64,000 nt of DNA from Ruania albidiflava DSM 18029 (GCF_000421225.1 NZ_ATWL01000007.1:1-64000), one strand, 5' to 3'; numbered from the stretch's first letter, positions 53,013 through 61,663 are shown. The notes: a model not told the origin generated them from the letters alone. A program made the numbers and translations.

Positions 53013-53798
53013 CCACCCGCACGCCGAAGATCCACTTCGACCAGGTCTCCGCCGTCTTCGACCTGAACGGCACACCGTTCACCGCAGTCGACGGCGTCGA
53101 CCTGACCATCGCCGACAACGAGTTCGTCACCGTCGTGGGCCCGTCCGGGTGTGGCAAGTCCACGCTGATGAACATGGCCGGTGGCCTGCTGCCACCGACC
53201 GGCGGCCAGGTGCGGGTCGACGGCGAGGTGGTCACCGGCCCCGGCCCCGAACGCGGTGTCATCTTCCAGCAGTATGCGCTGTTCCCGTGGCTGACCGTGC
53301 GCCAGAACGTCGAGTTCGGTCTGCAGCTGCAGAAGATCGACAAGGCCGAGCGCCGCCGCCTGGTGGACCACCAGCTGGAGCTGACCGGTCTGACCCGGTT
53401 CGCCGACACCCTGCCGAAGAACCTCTCCGGGGGGGATGAAGCAACGCTGCGCGATCGCGCGCGCCTACGCCGTCAACCCGAAGATCCTGCTGATGGACGA
53501 ACCGTTCGGTGCACTCGACGCCCTCACCCGGGTGCAGATGCAGGTCCAGCTGCTGCAGACGTGGGCACAGGAACGCCGCACGGTCATGTTCATCACCCAC
53601 GATGTCGACGAGGCGGTCTACCTCGCCAACCGTGTGGTGGTGATGGCCGCGCGGCCGGGCCGGATCCACGCCGTGATCGACGTCGACCTGCCCTACCCGC
53701 GTACTGAGGACATCCGCCTCACCGACGAGTTCGCCGAGCTCAGGAACACGGTGTGGAGCGCCGTGTACCACCAGCAGCCCGACGAGCTCACCACCTGA
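53009..53798 (+). pseudogene. ABC transporter ATPase (SsuB/TauB type) with frameshift at G7
   Basis: The first part, from ATG 53009, has 'VVGPSGCGKSTLMNMAGGLLPPTGG' (Walker A) and 'GVIFQQYALFPWLTVRQNVEFGLQLQ' (Q-loop). It reads into LSGG, the ABC signature, and then a run of seven G at 53429-53435 shifts the frame. With six G the next codons would be ATG AAG CAA CGC, giving LSGGMKQR and continuing into 'CAIARAYAVNPKILLMDEPFGALDALTRVQ' (Walker B) through to 53798. As it stands, the first frame runs on to 53707 as nonsense. Whether this is a true mutation, slippage-controlled expression or a sequence error cannot be told here. An intact product would be about 262 residues. Confidence 0.88.
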
Positions 53799-53852
53799 CC
53801 ATCGCCCCAGCACGACCCAGCCCCATCATCTGTGAACCGCATTGGAGCAGTC

Positions 53853-54842
53853 ATGTTCACCCGTCGAACCTTTCTCACCGGCGCCGGTCTCGGCGCCGCC
53901 GGCGCCGTCGCCCTCACCGCCTGCGGCAACGACTCCGGTGGTGGCGGTGAGGGCGGCACTGCCGTCACGGTCGGTTTCATCGCCGACGGCAACGGGGCCA
54001 CCATCGTGGCCATCGCCGAGCAGGAGGACCTGTGGGCCAAGCACGGCCTCGACCCGACCATCGAGGAGTTCACCGACGGCCCGTTGCAGATCCAGGCGCT
54101 CGGCACCGGAGACATCGACTTCGGCTACATCGGACCGGGAGCGCTCTGGTTGCCGATGGAGGGACAGGCCACCGTCGTCTCCCTGAACAGCCTGGGCCGC
54201 GCCGACCGGGTGATCGCCCAGCCCGGTATCGACTCCGTGGCGGCGCTGCGCGGCAAGACCGTCGGCGTCGCCGAGGGCACCAGCAGCGACATGATCCTCT
54301 CTCTGGCCCTGGAGCACGCGGACATGACCACCGATGACATCGAGCGCGTGGCCATGGACCCTTCGACGATCATCTCGGCCTTCACCTCCGGGCAGATCGA
54401 CGCGGCGGCCATCTGGTACCCGCACATCGAGACGATCCGCCAACGGGTCTCGGGCCTGGTCGAGCTGGACGTGGCCGCGGACTTCCCGGAGCTGGAGTTT
54501 CCTGCCTGCGAGGTGGCCGGACCGGACATCGCCACCGAGAAGCCGGAGGTGCTGGCGAAGTTCCAGGCGGTGGTCAAGGACGCGCTGGACTGGGCGGCGG
54601 AGAACAACGACCAGCTGCCCAGCCTGCTCGCCGACTACCTCGATGCCCCCGAGGAGAGCATCGCTGCGGAGATGGAGCACGTGCAGAACCTGTCCTCCCA
54701 GGACCTCCTCGATGCGATCGAGGACGGCACCGCCGCTGAGTGGCTCACCTCTCTGAACGAGCTCTACGTCGAGTTCGACAAGACCGACGAGATGGTCGAC
54801 GTGTCCAGCTTCTTCCTCGGTGAGGAGTTCGTCAACGCATGA
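53853..54842 (+). CDS. ABC transporter substrate-binding protein (SsuA/TauA-like), Tat-type lipoprotein
   Basis: 329 residues. 'MFTRRTFLTGAGLGAAGAVALTACGND' has a twin-arginine RRTFLTG and a lipobox LTAC. Mature part: 'VTVGFIADGNGATIVAIAEQEDLWAKHGLDPTIEEFTDGPLQIQALGTGDIDFGYIGPGALWLPMEG', the NMT1/SsuA-like fold binding sulfonates, sulfate esters or thiamine-precursor-like anions. 'GVAEGTSSDMILSLALEHADMTTDDIERVAMDPSTIISAFTSGQIDAAAIW' is the second lobe. ATG 53853 has GGAG upstream; GTG 53832 would put residues before the Tat signal. It overlaps the sulfatase gene by 4 bp, which argues for a sulfated substrate. Confidence 0.92.
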   Translation: MFTRRTFLTGAGLGAAGAVALTACGNDSGGGGEGGTAVTVGFIADGNGATIVAIAEQEDLWAKHGLDPTIEEFTDGPLQIQALGTGDIDFGYIGPGALWLPMEGQATVVSLNSLGRADRVIAQPGIDSVAALRGKTVGVAEGTSSDMILSLALEHADMTTDDIERVAMDPSTIISAFTSGQIDAAAIWYPHIETIRQRVSGLVELDVAADFPELEFPACEVAGPDIATEKPEVLAKFQAVVKDALDWAAENNDQLPSLLADYLDAPEESIAAEMEHVQNLSSQDLLDAIEDGTAAEWLTSLNELYVEFDKTDEMVDVSSFFLGEEFVNA

Positions 54843-56317
54843 CCGCACGGCCCAACCTGCTGTTCATCATGTCCGACGACCATGCCGCCCACGCGATCTC
54901 CGCCTACGGGTCTCGGGTGAACACCACGCCGAACCTGGACCGCATCGCCGCCGAAGGGGTGCGGATGGACGCGGTCTACTGCACGAACTCGATCTGCACC
55001 CCTTCGCGGGCGAGCATCCTCAGCGGTACCTACAGCCACGTGAACGGCTGCCCGTCGATCTTCTCCGAGTTCGACTACCGGGTGCCCACCTACGTCCAGG
55101 CCCTGCAGCGGGACGGGTACGCCACCGCACTGTTCGGCAAGTGGCACCTGGGGGAGTCCGAGGCGGCACAGCCGCGAGGGTTCGACGCCTGGCAGGTGTT
55201 CCCTGGGCAGGGCGAGTACGTGGACCCGCAGATGTACACCGCCGAGGGTTCCCGGGTGGTGCCCGGGTATGCCACGGACATCGTCACCGAGCTGAGTCTG
55301 GACTGGCTCTCCTCGGTGCCGCAGGACCAGCCGTTCTGCCTGATGGTGCACCACAAGGCACCGCACCGTCCCTGGGTGCCGCACCCCCGGCACCAGGACC
55401 TGTACCCGGCCGGCACCATCCCGGAGCCGGACACCCTGCTCGACGACCACGCCACCCGCAGCCGGGCCGTGCAGGAGGTGCGGATGACCATCGCTGACGA
55501 CCTCACCAGCGACGACATCAAGGAAGAGGTCCCCGCCGAGCTCCGCGGGCCGGAGCAGACCGAGGCCCGTGCCCGGTGGAAGTACCAGCGCTACATGCGC
55601 GACTACCTGCAGACCATCCAGGCGATCGACGACGGTGTCGGGCGGTTGCTGGACCATCTCGACGAGCACGGGCTGGCGGAGAACACCGTGGTGGTCTACA
55701 CCTCCGACCAGGGCTTCTTCCTCGGCGACCACGGCTGGTTCGACAAGAGGCTGATGTTCGACCAGTCGCTGCAGATGCCGATGCTGGTCCGCTGGCCCGC
55801 CGAGATCCCGGCCGGCACGCGGTGCGAGGCGGTGGTCACCAACGTCGACTTCGCTGCCACCTTCCTGGACATCTGCGGGCTGTCGCCGCAGCAGGCGCTG
55901 CCCGCTCAGCAGGGACGCAGCTTCCGGGACCTGCTCCGCGGTGCGCAGGTGCCGGACTGGCCGGAGACGATGTACTACCGGTACTGGGAGCACGACGACC
56001 CGAACCACCACGTGCCCGCGCACTACGGGGTGCGCAGCAAGCGGTACAAGTACATCCACTACTACGGTGACGGACTGGGTTCACCGGGTTCCTCCGAGCA
56101 CCGCTTCCCTGAGGAGCTCGAGCTCTACGACCTGGAACGCGACCCTGAGGAGCTGTGCAACGTCGTCGACGATCCCGCCTACGCCGACGTGCTGGCGCAG
56201 ATGCGCGCCGAGCTGGCCCGGCTGCAGGAACGCTACGGCGACCTGCCCTACCAGGGCCCGCACACGCCACGACCGGACTGGAGCACCGGGGTGCAGCACT
56301 TCAGCGGCACCGCCTGA
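54839..56317 (+). CDS. Type I sulfatase (formylglycine dependent)
   Basis: 492 residues of the alkaline-phosphatase superfamily. 'RPNLLFIMSDDHAAHAISAYGS' contains the metal-binding Asp-Asp; Cys53 in CTPSR is the residue converted to formylglycine; 'LFGKWHLGE', 'HHKAPHRPW' and 'YTSDQGFFLGDHGWFDKRLMFDQSL' provide Lys, His, Asp and Lys active-site residues. No signal peptide, so it acts in the cytoplasm on an imported sulfate ester. It is translationally coupled to the binding protein. Choline sulfatase-like and sugar-sulfatase-like features are both present; substrate unknown. An FGE-type maturase is not in this window. Confidence 0.93.
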   Translation: MTARPNLLFIMSDDHAAHAISAYGSRVNTTPNLDRIAAEGVRMDAVYCTNSICTPSRASILSGTYSHVNGCPSIFSEFDYRVPTYVQALQRDGYATALFGKWHLGESEAAQPRGFDAWQVFPGQGEYVDPQMYTAEGSRVVPGYATDIVTELSLDWLSSVPQDQPFCLMVHHKAPHRPWVPHPRHQDLYPAGTIPEPDTLLDDHATRSRAVQEVRMTIADDLTSDDIKEEVPAELRGPEQTEARARWKYQRYMRDYLQTIQAIDDGVGRLLDHLDEHGLAENTVVVYTSDQGFFLGDHGWFDKRLMFDQSLQMPMLVRWPAEIPAGTRCEAVVTNVDFAATFLDICGLSPQQALPAQQGRSFRDLLRGAQVPDWPETMYYRYWEHDDPNHHVPAHYGVRSKRYKYIHYYGDGLGSPGSSEHRFPEELELYDLERDPEELCNVVDDPAYADVLAQMRAELARLQERYGDLPYQGPHTPRPDWSTGVQHFSGTA

Positions 56318-56337
56318 GGTCGGGCCTGGGGGCGCCG

Positions 56338-56425
56338 GGCCAGTCGCGGCCGGGAGGTCCGGCCAGCCACGGCCCGGACCTCAGGCCAGCCGCGGCCCGG
56401 ACCTCAGGCCAGCCGCGGCCGGGCC
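56338..56425. repeat. 23-bp tandem repeat overlapping the MFS stop codon
   Basis: Unit GGCCAGCCrCGGCCCGGACCTCA is repeated at 56361-56383 and 56384-56406, with a diverged copy before (56338-56360) and a partial one after (56407-56425). The minus-strand MFS gene ends at 56404, so its last codons and stop are formed by repeat sequence. Confidence 0.85.
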
Positions 56426-57639
56426 GCGCCGTAGGCGGAGACCAGCTGCACCAGCTGCAGGCACAGCAGCACCGCCAGCGGGGTGGTCCAGCTGCCGGTG
56501 ACATCGTGCAGCGCACCGAGCACGAACGGTCCGAGGGCGGCGAGCAGGTAGCCGAAGGACTGCGCCATCCCGGACAGCGACGCTGCGTGCCGGTGGTTGC
56601 GGGTGCGCAGGCTGAAGGAAGCCAGGCAGAACACGATCCATGAGCCCAGCGCCATCCCGATCAGCATCGACCACAGCAACGCCCAGGCGGGTAGCAGCAG
56701 CATCCCGGCCAGCCCGGTGACGTTCAGTGGCACCAGCACTGCGACCAGCCCGCGCTGGTCCCGCTGCCAGCGCTGCAGCACCGCCGCAGTGGTCAGGTTG
56801 CCGACGATCCCACACAGCTGCAGCACGCTCAGGTGCACCCCGGCCGCGTTCGCGCTGATCCCCTGGGCCTGCTCGATCTCCGGCCACCAGGTGATCACCA
56901 CGTAGTACAACGTGGACTGGGTGCCCATCGCCACGGTGATCATCCACGCGGTGGGGGAGCGCCAGGGGGACCAGCGGTGCTCGCCGCCGGTGCTGCTGGC
57001 GGCGCTGCTGGCCGTGCCGACTGGCTGCCGGAGCGCCTTGACCGAGGTGCTGCCACGCAACCGGGGACTGAACACTGCGAACGCGATCAGAGCGAGCCCG
57101 GCCCACATCCCCAGGGCCAACCGCCAGGTGGCGTCCGTCCACCCGGCCACCGGCACCGCGACCCCGGCGGCCAGTGCGGCGAACACGGACTGCACTGCGG
57201 AGTACGCACCGGTGTAGCGGCCGGCGTCGAGCGGGAAGTCCCGTTTCAGCAGGGACGGCAGCAGCACGTTCGCCAGCGCGATCGCCAGCCCGAGCAGCAC
57301 TGTGCCCAGCCACAGCAGCGGCAGCCAGGGGACCGACCGCAGCACGATGCCGGCCGCGAGGATGAGCAGTGCCGCCCCGAGCGTGCGCTCCAGCCCGAAC
57401 CGGGTGGCCACCTGCGGGGCGATGGGGGAGAACACGGCGAAGCAGATCAGCGGCAGGCCGACCAGGGCGGAAGCCAGCATCGAGGAGAAGCCCAGGTCCG
57501 CCTGGACGTCCCCGATCAACGGCCCCACCGCCGTCAGCGAAGCGCGCAGGTTGGCCCCGATGAGCAGGATGCCCACCAGTGCGATCCCGATGCCGAGCTG
57601 ACGCTGACCAGTGGTGCGAGCCGCGGCTGTTCGGGACAC
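56404..57639 (-). CDS. MFS transporter (CynX/NimT family)
   Basis: 411 residues with twelve helices. 'ALVGILLIGANLRASLTAVGPLIGDVQADLGFSSMLASALVGLPLICFAVFSPIAPQVATRFGLERTLGAALLILAAG' matches the 'LRA.LT.VGPL' opening of CynX/NimT carriers, which move cyanate, nitroimidazoles or similar. A basic loop separates the halves ('TSVKALRQPVGTASSAASSTGGEHRW'). It lies 8 bp downstream of a nucleoside-deaminase gene, so the pair may salvage or export a base-like compound. The C-terminal end lies inside a tandem repeat. Confidence 0.88.
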   Translation of the reverse strand: MSRTAAARTTGQRQLGIGIALVGILLIGANLRASLTAVGPLIGDVQADLGFSSMLASALVGLPLICFAVFSPIAPQVATRFGLERTLGAALLILAAGIVLRSVPWLPLLWLGTVLLGLAIALANVLLPSLLKRDFPLDAGRYTGAYSAVQSVFAALAAGVAVPVAGWTDATWRLALGMWAGLALIAFAVFSPRLRGSTSVKALRQPVGTASSAASSTGGEHRWSPWRSPTAWMITVAMGTQSTLYYVVITWWPEIEQAQGISANAAGVHLSVLQLCGIVGNLTTAAVLQRWQRDQRGLVAVLVPLNVTGLAGMLLLPAWALLWSMLIGMALGSWIVFCLASFSLRTRNHRHAASLSGMAQSFGYLLAALGPFVLGALHDVTGSWTTPLAVLLCLQLVQLVSAYGAARPRLA

Positions 57640-57647
57640 GGGACCTC

Positions 57648-58151
57648 TCAGAGCTCAGCGCCTCCGATGCCGTGCAGGCGTGCGTGCAGCAGGCGGACCT
57701 CCTCCGCCAGCCGTTCGTCCGGCCCCGCCACCGGCACTGAGGGCGCAACAGTGGTGATCGGCAATACTTGCACGGGTGGGCCTGGGATGCCCCAGCTGTC
57801 CAGCCAGTGGCCGAGCTGGGCAGAGCTGGAGGCGTACACGATGCGCCCCAGGCCGGCCCAGGCGTGCGCTGCGGCGCACATCGGACAGTGCTCGCCGGAG
57901 GTGTAGACCGTGGAACGAGCCCGCACCTGAGGACTCATGTGGGCGATCGCCCACCGCACCAGAGCGAGCTCCGGGTGTGCGGTGGGGTCGCCTTCGGCGA
58001 TCCGGTTGCGGTCGGCGCGCACGACGGCGCCACTGGCGTCCACCAGGACCGAACCGAAGGGTTCGTCACCGGCGGCCAGGGCCTCACGGGCCAGTGCCAC
58101 GCAGTGCCGCAGGTGCTCGCGGTCCTGCTCGGTCAGAATCGAGTTCTCCAT
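57648..58151 (-). CDS. Nucleoside/base deaminase (cytidine deaminase superfamily)
   Basis: 167 residues. Zinc motif 1 is His-Pro-Glu in 'TAHPELALVRWA' (rather than HAE), and motif 2 is Pro-Cys-Pro-Met-Cys-like in 'EHCPMCAAAHAWAGL'. Together these give the zinc-water site of the guanine-deaminase/tRNA-adenosine-deaminase-like branch. 'CVALAREALAAGDEPFGSVLVD' is the typical opening. Small non-tRNA members deaminate guanine, isocytosine or related rings. It is in an operon with the MFS gene and divergent from another MFS gene, 26 bp away. Confidence 0.88.
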   Translation of the reverse strand: MENSILTEQDREHLRHCVALAREALAAGDEPFGSVLVDASGAVVRADRNRIAEGDPTAHPELALVRWAIAHMSPQVRARSTVYTSGEHCPMCAAAHAWAGLGRIVYASSSAQLGHWLDSWGIPGPPVQVLPITTVAPSVPVAGPDERLAEEVRLLHARLHGIGGAEL

Positions 58152-58177
58152 CCGGCAGATGGTAGACCGGTGCTGTG

Positions 58178-59374
58178 ATGAGCGGATCGGTGTGGCGTCT
58201 GCCGGGGATGCGGGCGGTCGCCGTGATGAGTGCGGTGAGCTTCGCCGGCTTCGGTGTGCTGTTCGCCACGGTGCCGCTCTGGGCGGTGCGTGCGGGAGCG
58301 GATGCCGCTGGGGCGGGGGCGATCAACGGCATCCTCATGCTCGCCACAGTGGCCACCCAGACGCTCATCCCGTGGTCGCTGCGCCGCCTGGGCTGGGCGG
58401 TGACGCTGACCATCGGGCTGCTGGCGCTCGGGCTGCCGTCGGTGCTGTTCCTGCTCAGCGGCCAGCTGTGGTGGCTGATGCTGCTGTCTGCGGTGCGCGG
58501 GCTGGGGTTCGGGGTGCTCACCGTGTGCGGCTCGGCGGCGATCGCTGAGCTCTCCCCACCGCTGATGCGCGGCCGGGCGATCGGCGCGTACGGGCTGGCC
58601 ATCTCCGCCCCGCAGATCCTGACCATGACCGGTGCTCCGTGGCTGGCCGAGCAGGCGGGGTTCGGGGTCGTCTTCGCCCTGGGCACGCTGCCGGTGCTCG
58701 GGGTGCCGTGGGCGCTGGTGCTCGGGCGTCGGTTGAACCGCCCGGCCACCGACGACGGCGGGCCGGACGAGCAGAGAGCCGCCTCCGGCGAACCGGGCAG
58801 CCGGTGGGTACTGCTCGGCGCACTGGTGCTGCCGGTGGTGATCCTGTTGCTGGCCACTGCCTCCGGGGGTGCCCTGCTCACCTTCCTGCCGCAGATGCTC
58901 GCCGATGCGGCGCTGGCGCTGCTCGGGCTCTTCGTCCTGCTCACGGTGGCCACGTTGAGCCGGTGGTGGATCGGTGGTCTGGTGGACCGGCGTGGATCGG
59001 CGGGCCTGACCTGGCCGTTGCTGGCCGCTGCTGCCGGTGGGCTGGTGCTGATCGGGACCGCGCTGCCTGGTGAGGGTGGCCGGGCTGTGGTGCAGGTGCT
59101 CGCCGGGTCGGCATCGGTGGGCATCGCCTACGGCGGTCTGCAGAGCCTGACCTTGGTGCACGCCTTCGAACGGGCCGGCCCGCGGCGCACCCGCCTGGCC
59201 AGCACAGTGTGGAACATCGGCTTCGACTCCGGCACCGGCCTCGGCTCGGCAGTGGTCGGCGCGCTCGCAACCGGCTTCTCCTACCTGGTGGCGTTGGTCG
59301 TGGTGGCCGCGGCCTGCCTGATAGCCGCACTGCTCACCGTCATCAAGGAGGCAAGAGACCGCCGACGCCTGTAA
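58178..59374 (+). CDS. MFS transporter
   Basis: 398 residues, twelve hydrophobic segments. 'LPGMRAVAVMSAVSFAGFGVLFATVPLWAVRAGADAAGAGAINGILMLATVATQTLIPWSLRRLGW' gives helices 1-2 and the following loop; 'AELSPPLMRGRAIGAYGLAISAPQI' and 'AFERAGPRRTRLASTVWNIGFDSGTGLGSAVVGAL' are later helix regions. No substrate hint is present. ATG 58178 or GTG 58175 could be used. It is divergent from the deaminase gene with only 26 bp between, so the promoters must overlap. Confidence 0.85.
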   Translation: MSGSVWRLPGMRAVAVMSAVSFAGFGVLFATVPLWAVRAGADAAGAGAINGILMLATVATQTLIPWSLRRLGWAVTLTIGLLALGLPSVLFLLSGQLWWLMLLSAVRGLGFGVLTVCGSAAIAELSPPLMRGRAIGAYGLAISAPQILTMTGAPWLAEQAGFGVVFALGTLPVLGVPWALVLGRRLNRPATDDGGPDEQRAASGEPGSRWVLLGALVLPVVILLLATASGGALLTFLPQMLADAALALLGLFVLLTVATLSRWWIGGLVDRRGSAGLTWPLLAAAAGGLVLIGTALPGEGGRAVVQVLAGSASVGIAYGGLQSLTLVHAFERAGPRRTRLASTVWNIGFDSGTGLGSAVVGALATGFSYLVALVVVAAACLIAALLTVIKEARDRRRL

Positions 59375-59398
59375 TGCTTTTCTTGCAGGAGGAAGTCG

Positions 59399-59613
59399 AT
59401 GGTGAACGTGGAGCAGCTGAGCACTGTGCTCGCTGCGGCGGCGAGCCCGCAACGGATGCTGATCGTGGCCGAGCTTGCCGCCGGTGAGGGGGCACCGCAC
59501 TGAAGCTGGTGGCCCTGCAGCCCTTCTCCTACGTGCTGGACGCGGAGGCGGTCGTGTCCGCCCCACAGCGCCCCGGGCAGACGATCGTACGCATCCTCAC
59601 CGAGGTCGGCTGA
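59399..59613 (+). pseudogene. Remnant of an ArsR-like regulator
   Basis: ATG 59399, behind a strong AGGAGG, codes for 'MVNVEQLSTVLAAAASPQRMLIVAELAAGEG', which matches the opening of ArsR winged-helix regulators ('ALASP.R..IL..L..GE'), then stops at 59501. A different frame continues as 'LKLVALQPFSYVLDAEAVV' to a stop at 59613. The DNA-recognition helix is missing. It looks like a gene that has lost its middle by deletion. Alternatively these are unrelated short frames. Confidence 0.4.
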
Positions 59614-59669
59614 GCGCCTGCAGCGGCCACCGGGAGGCGGGCGCCGGGCTGGCGAGAGATGATGGCGGC

Positions 59670-60014
59670 ATGCGTAGTGCACGTGTGTATGACGAGGTGA
59701 GCGACGACGACGGCACCCGGGTGCTGGTGGACCGGGTCTGGCCGCGCGGGATGCGCAAGGAGGATCCGCGGGTGGGCCACTGGTTGAAAGACGTGGCGCC
59801 GAGCACCGAGCTGCGCAAGTGGTACGGCCACGAGGAGGAGAAGAAGGCGGAGTTCGCCAAGCGCTACCGGGCCGAGCTGAAGGAAGAGCCGGCTGCCAGC
59901 GCACTGGCGGACCTGCGCGACCTGGCCGAGGAGGGACCGGTCACGCTGGTCACCGCCACGAAGGACCTGAAGCTCAGCCAGGTGCCGGTGCTGCTGCAGA
60001 TGGTCGGCAAGTGA
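59670..60014 (+). CDS. DUF488 family protein (YeaO-like)
   Basis: 114 residues. 'RVYDEVSDDDGTRVLVDRVWPRGMRKEDPRVGHWLKDVAPSTELRKWYGHEEEKKAEFAKRYRAEL' contains the 'VDR.WPRG' and 'W...APS..LR.W..H' motifs that define the YeaO branch of DUF488. The biochemical role is not settled. It overlaps the pirin gene by 4 bp (GTGA). ATG 59670 starts the conserved region; upstream sequence belongs to the ArsR-like remnant. Confidence 0.9.
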   Translation: MRSARVYDEVSDDDGTRVLVDRVWPRGMRKEDPRVGHWLKDVAPSTELRKWYGHEEEKKAEFAKRYRAELKEEPAASALADLRDLAEEGPVTLVTATKDLKLSQVPVLLQMVGK

Positions 60015-61072
60015 GCAACGTCGAGACCAAGCCGTCGGAGGTGGTCTGTGCTGCCGACGACGGCGCAGCCTCCTCAGATGCTGCCCCCACCATCCGGGTG
60101 CTCACCCCACGCGAGGTCCCGCTCGGCGGACCGCGGGCCATGTCGGTGCGGCGCCCCCTGCCGCAGCGGGCGCTGTCCCTGATCGGCGCCTGGTGCTTCC
60201 TGGACCACTACGGCCCGGACGAGGTCGCCAGCACCGGCGGCATGGACGTGCCGCCGCACCCGCACACCGGGCTGGCCACGGTGAGCTGGCTGTTCTCCGG
60301 GGAGATCACCCATGCCGACAGCGCCGGGCACCGGGCGGTGGTCCGGCCCGGAGAGCTGTCGCTGATGACGGCAGGATCCGGGATCTCTCACTCCGAACGC
60401 AGCAGCGGGCCGTCCCCCGAGCTGCACGGGGTGCAGATGTGGGTGGCGCTGCCGGAGGAGTCCCGGTTCGGTCCGCGCCGGTTCGACCACTACACCCCGC
60501 CCGTGCGCACCGGCCCGGGCTGGTCCGCGCAGGTGTTCCTGGGCACGGGGTTCGGCGACACTGCACCGGTGCCAACCGCCACCCCGATGCTCGCCGCGGA
60601 GGTCCGGCTGGAACCGGGGCGCACGCTGGACGTGGACGTCGCTGCGGACTTCGAGCACGGTGTGCTGGTGGACACCGGTGAGGTCACGGTCGACGAGCAG
60701 CCGGTGCCGGCCGACCACCTGGCCTACCGCCGGGCCGGGGAGCGCCGGTTGCAGCTGGCCGCAGGGGACCGAGCAGTCCGGTTGGTGTTGTTCGGCGGCC
60801 CGCCGCTGGGTGAGCAGATCGTCATGTGGTGGAACTTCGTGGGTCGCAGCCACGAGGAGATCGTCGCGTTCCGGACCGCCTGGCAGGAGCAGATCGGTCG
60901 CCCCGAACGGCGCGCCGACTCATCTGAGCACCTCTACGGAACAGCAGGCGAGACACAGACTGTGGCTCCGCCGTCGTTCGGGCTGCCCGAGGACGACCCG
61001 GGTGCCCCGTTGCCTGCCCCGGTGCTGCCGAACGTGCGCATCCGCCCGCGCGAGCAGCCCGGTGGACGCTGA
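60011..61072 (+). CDS. Pirin-family protein
   Basis: 353 residues, bicupin. The N-terminal cupin has the metal site 'MDVPPHPHTGLATVSWLFSGEITHADSAGHRAVVRPGELSLMTAGSGISHSE' (His-x-His, then Glu and His), which is the pirin signature. The second cupin is shorter and lacks metal ligands, as usual. 'GPPLGEQIVMWWNFVGRSHEEIVAFRTAWQEQ' is the conserved C-terminal part. Some pirins act as quercetinases or redox-sensing cofactors. A tail of about 60 residues, Pro/Asp-rich, is unusual. GTG 60011 overlaps the DUF488 stop. Confidence 0.92.
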   Translation: MSNVETKPSEVVCAADDGAASSDAAPTIRVLTPREVPLGGPRAMSVRRPLPQRALSLIGAWCFLDHYGPDEVASTGGMDVPPHPHTGLATVSWLFSGEITHADSAGHRAVVRPGELSLMTAGSGISHSERSSGPSPELHGVQMWVALPEESRFGPRRFDHYTPPVRTGPGWSAQVFLGTGFGDTAPVPTATPMLAAEVRLEPGRTLDVDVAADFEHGVLVDTGEVTVDEQPVPADHLAYRRAGERRLQLAAGDRAVRLVLFGGPPLGEQIVMWWNFVGRSHEEIVAFRTAWQEQIGRPERRADSSEHLYGTAGETQTVAPPSFGLPEDDPGAPLPAPVLPNVRIRPREQPGGR

Positions 61073-61096
61073 GCGCGGGCGGGTGCGAGCGGGAAG

Positions 61097-61663
61097 CTAC
61101 TGGCCGTAGCCCTGCTGGCCGTACCCAGGGGCCGGCGGCGGCGGGGGCGGCGGCTGCTGACCGTACCCCTGCTGGCCCTGTGGCGGCTGCGCCTGTGGCG
61201 GCTGCGGCACCTGCGCGTCGTACCCGGCGGCTGGCGGCGGCGGGGGCGTGACCGGCTGGGAGGCCGAGGGGCCCTGCTGCGAACCACCGTCGGCGAACTG
61301 CGCGGACTGCGGGGTGTGCCCCTCCTCGTCCTCACCGAGCGGCACCACGTACACCGCAGTGCCGTAGGCGCAGACCTCGGAGAACGCCTGGGCGATGTCG
61401 CCGGTGTCGAAGCGCATGCCGATCACCGCGTTCGCGCCACGTCGCTGCGCCTCGGTGGTCATCCGGTTCATGACCTCCTGACGGGACTCGTAGACGAGCT
61501 TGGTGTACTCAGTCACCTCACCGCCGCCGATGGAGCGGAAGCTGGCGACGAAGTTCTGCCCGATGTTGGCGGAACGGACCGTCAGGCCCATCACCTCGCC
61601 CATCACGGCCTCGACGCGGTAGCCAGGGATCTCGTTCGTGGTGACAACGATCATGGGTGCCAT
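61097..61663 (-). CDS. YbjQ-family protein with Pro/Gln/Gly-rich tail
   Basis: 188 residues. Residues 1-108 form a standard YbjQ (UPF0145) domain: 'VVTTNEIPGYRVEAVMGEVMGLTVRSANIG', 'ESRQEVMNRMTTEAQRRGANAVIGMRFDT' and 'AYGTAVYVVPL'. The rest is low-complexity, with runs of P and repeated 'GYGQQ' elements, as seen in tails of actinobacterial membrane or interaction proteins. YbjQ forms pentamers; function is unknown. ATG 61663 or ATG 61654 may start it. Confidence 0.88.
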   Translation of the reverse strand: MAPMIVVTTNEIPGYRVEAVMGEVMGLTVRSANIGQNFVASFRSIGGGEVTEYTKLVYESRQEVMNRMTTEAQRRGANAVIGMRFDTGDIAQAFSEVCAYGTAVYVVPLGEDEEGHTPQSAQFADGGSQQGPSASQPVTPPPPPAAGYDAQVPQPPQAQPPQGQQGYGQQPPPPPPPAPGYGQQGYGQ

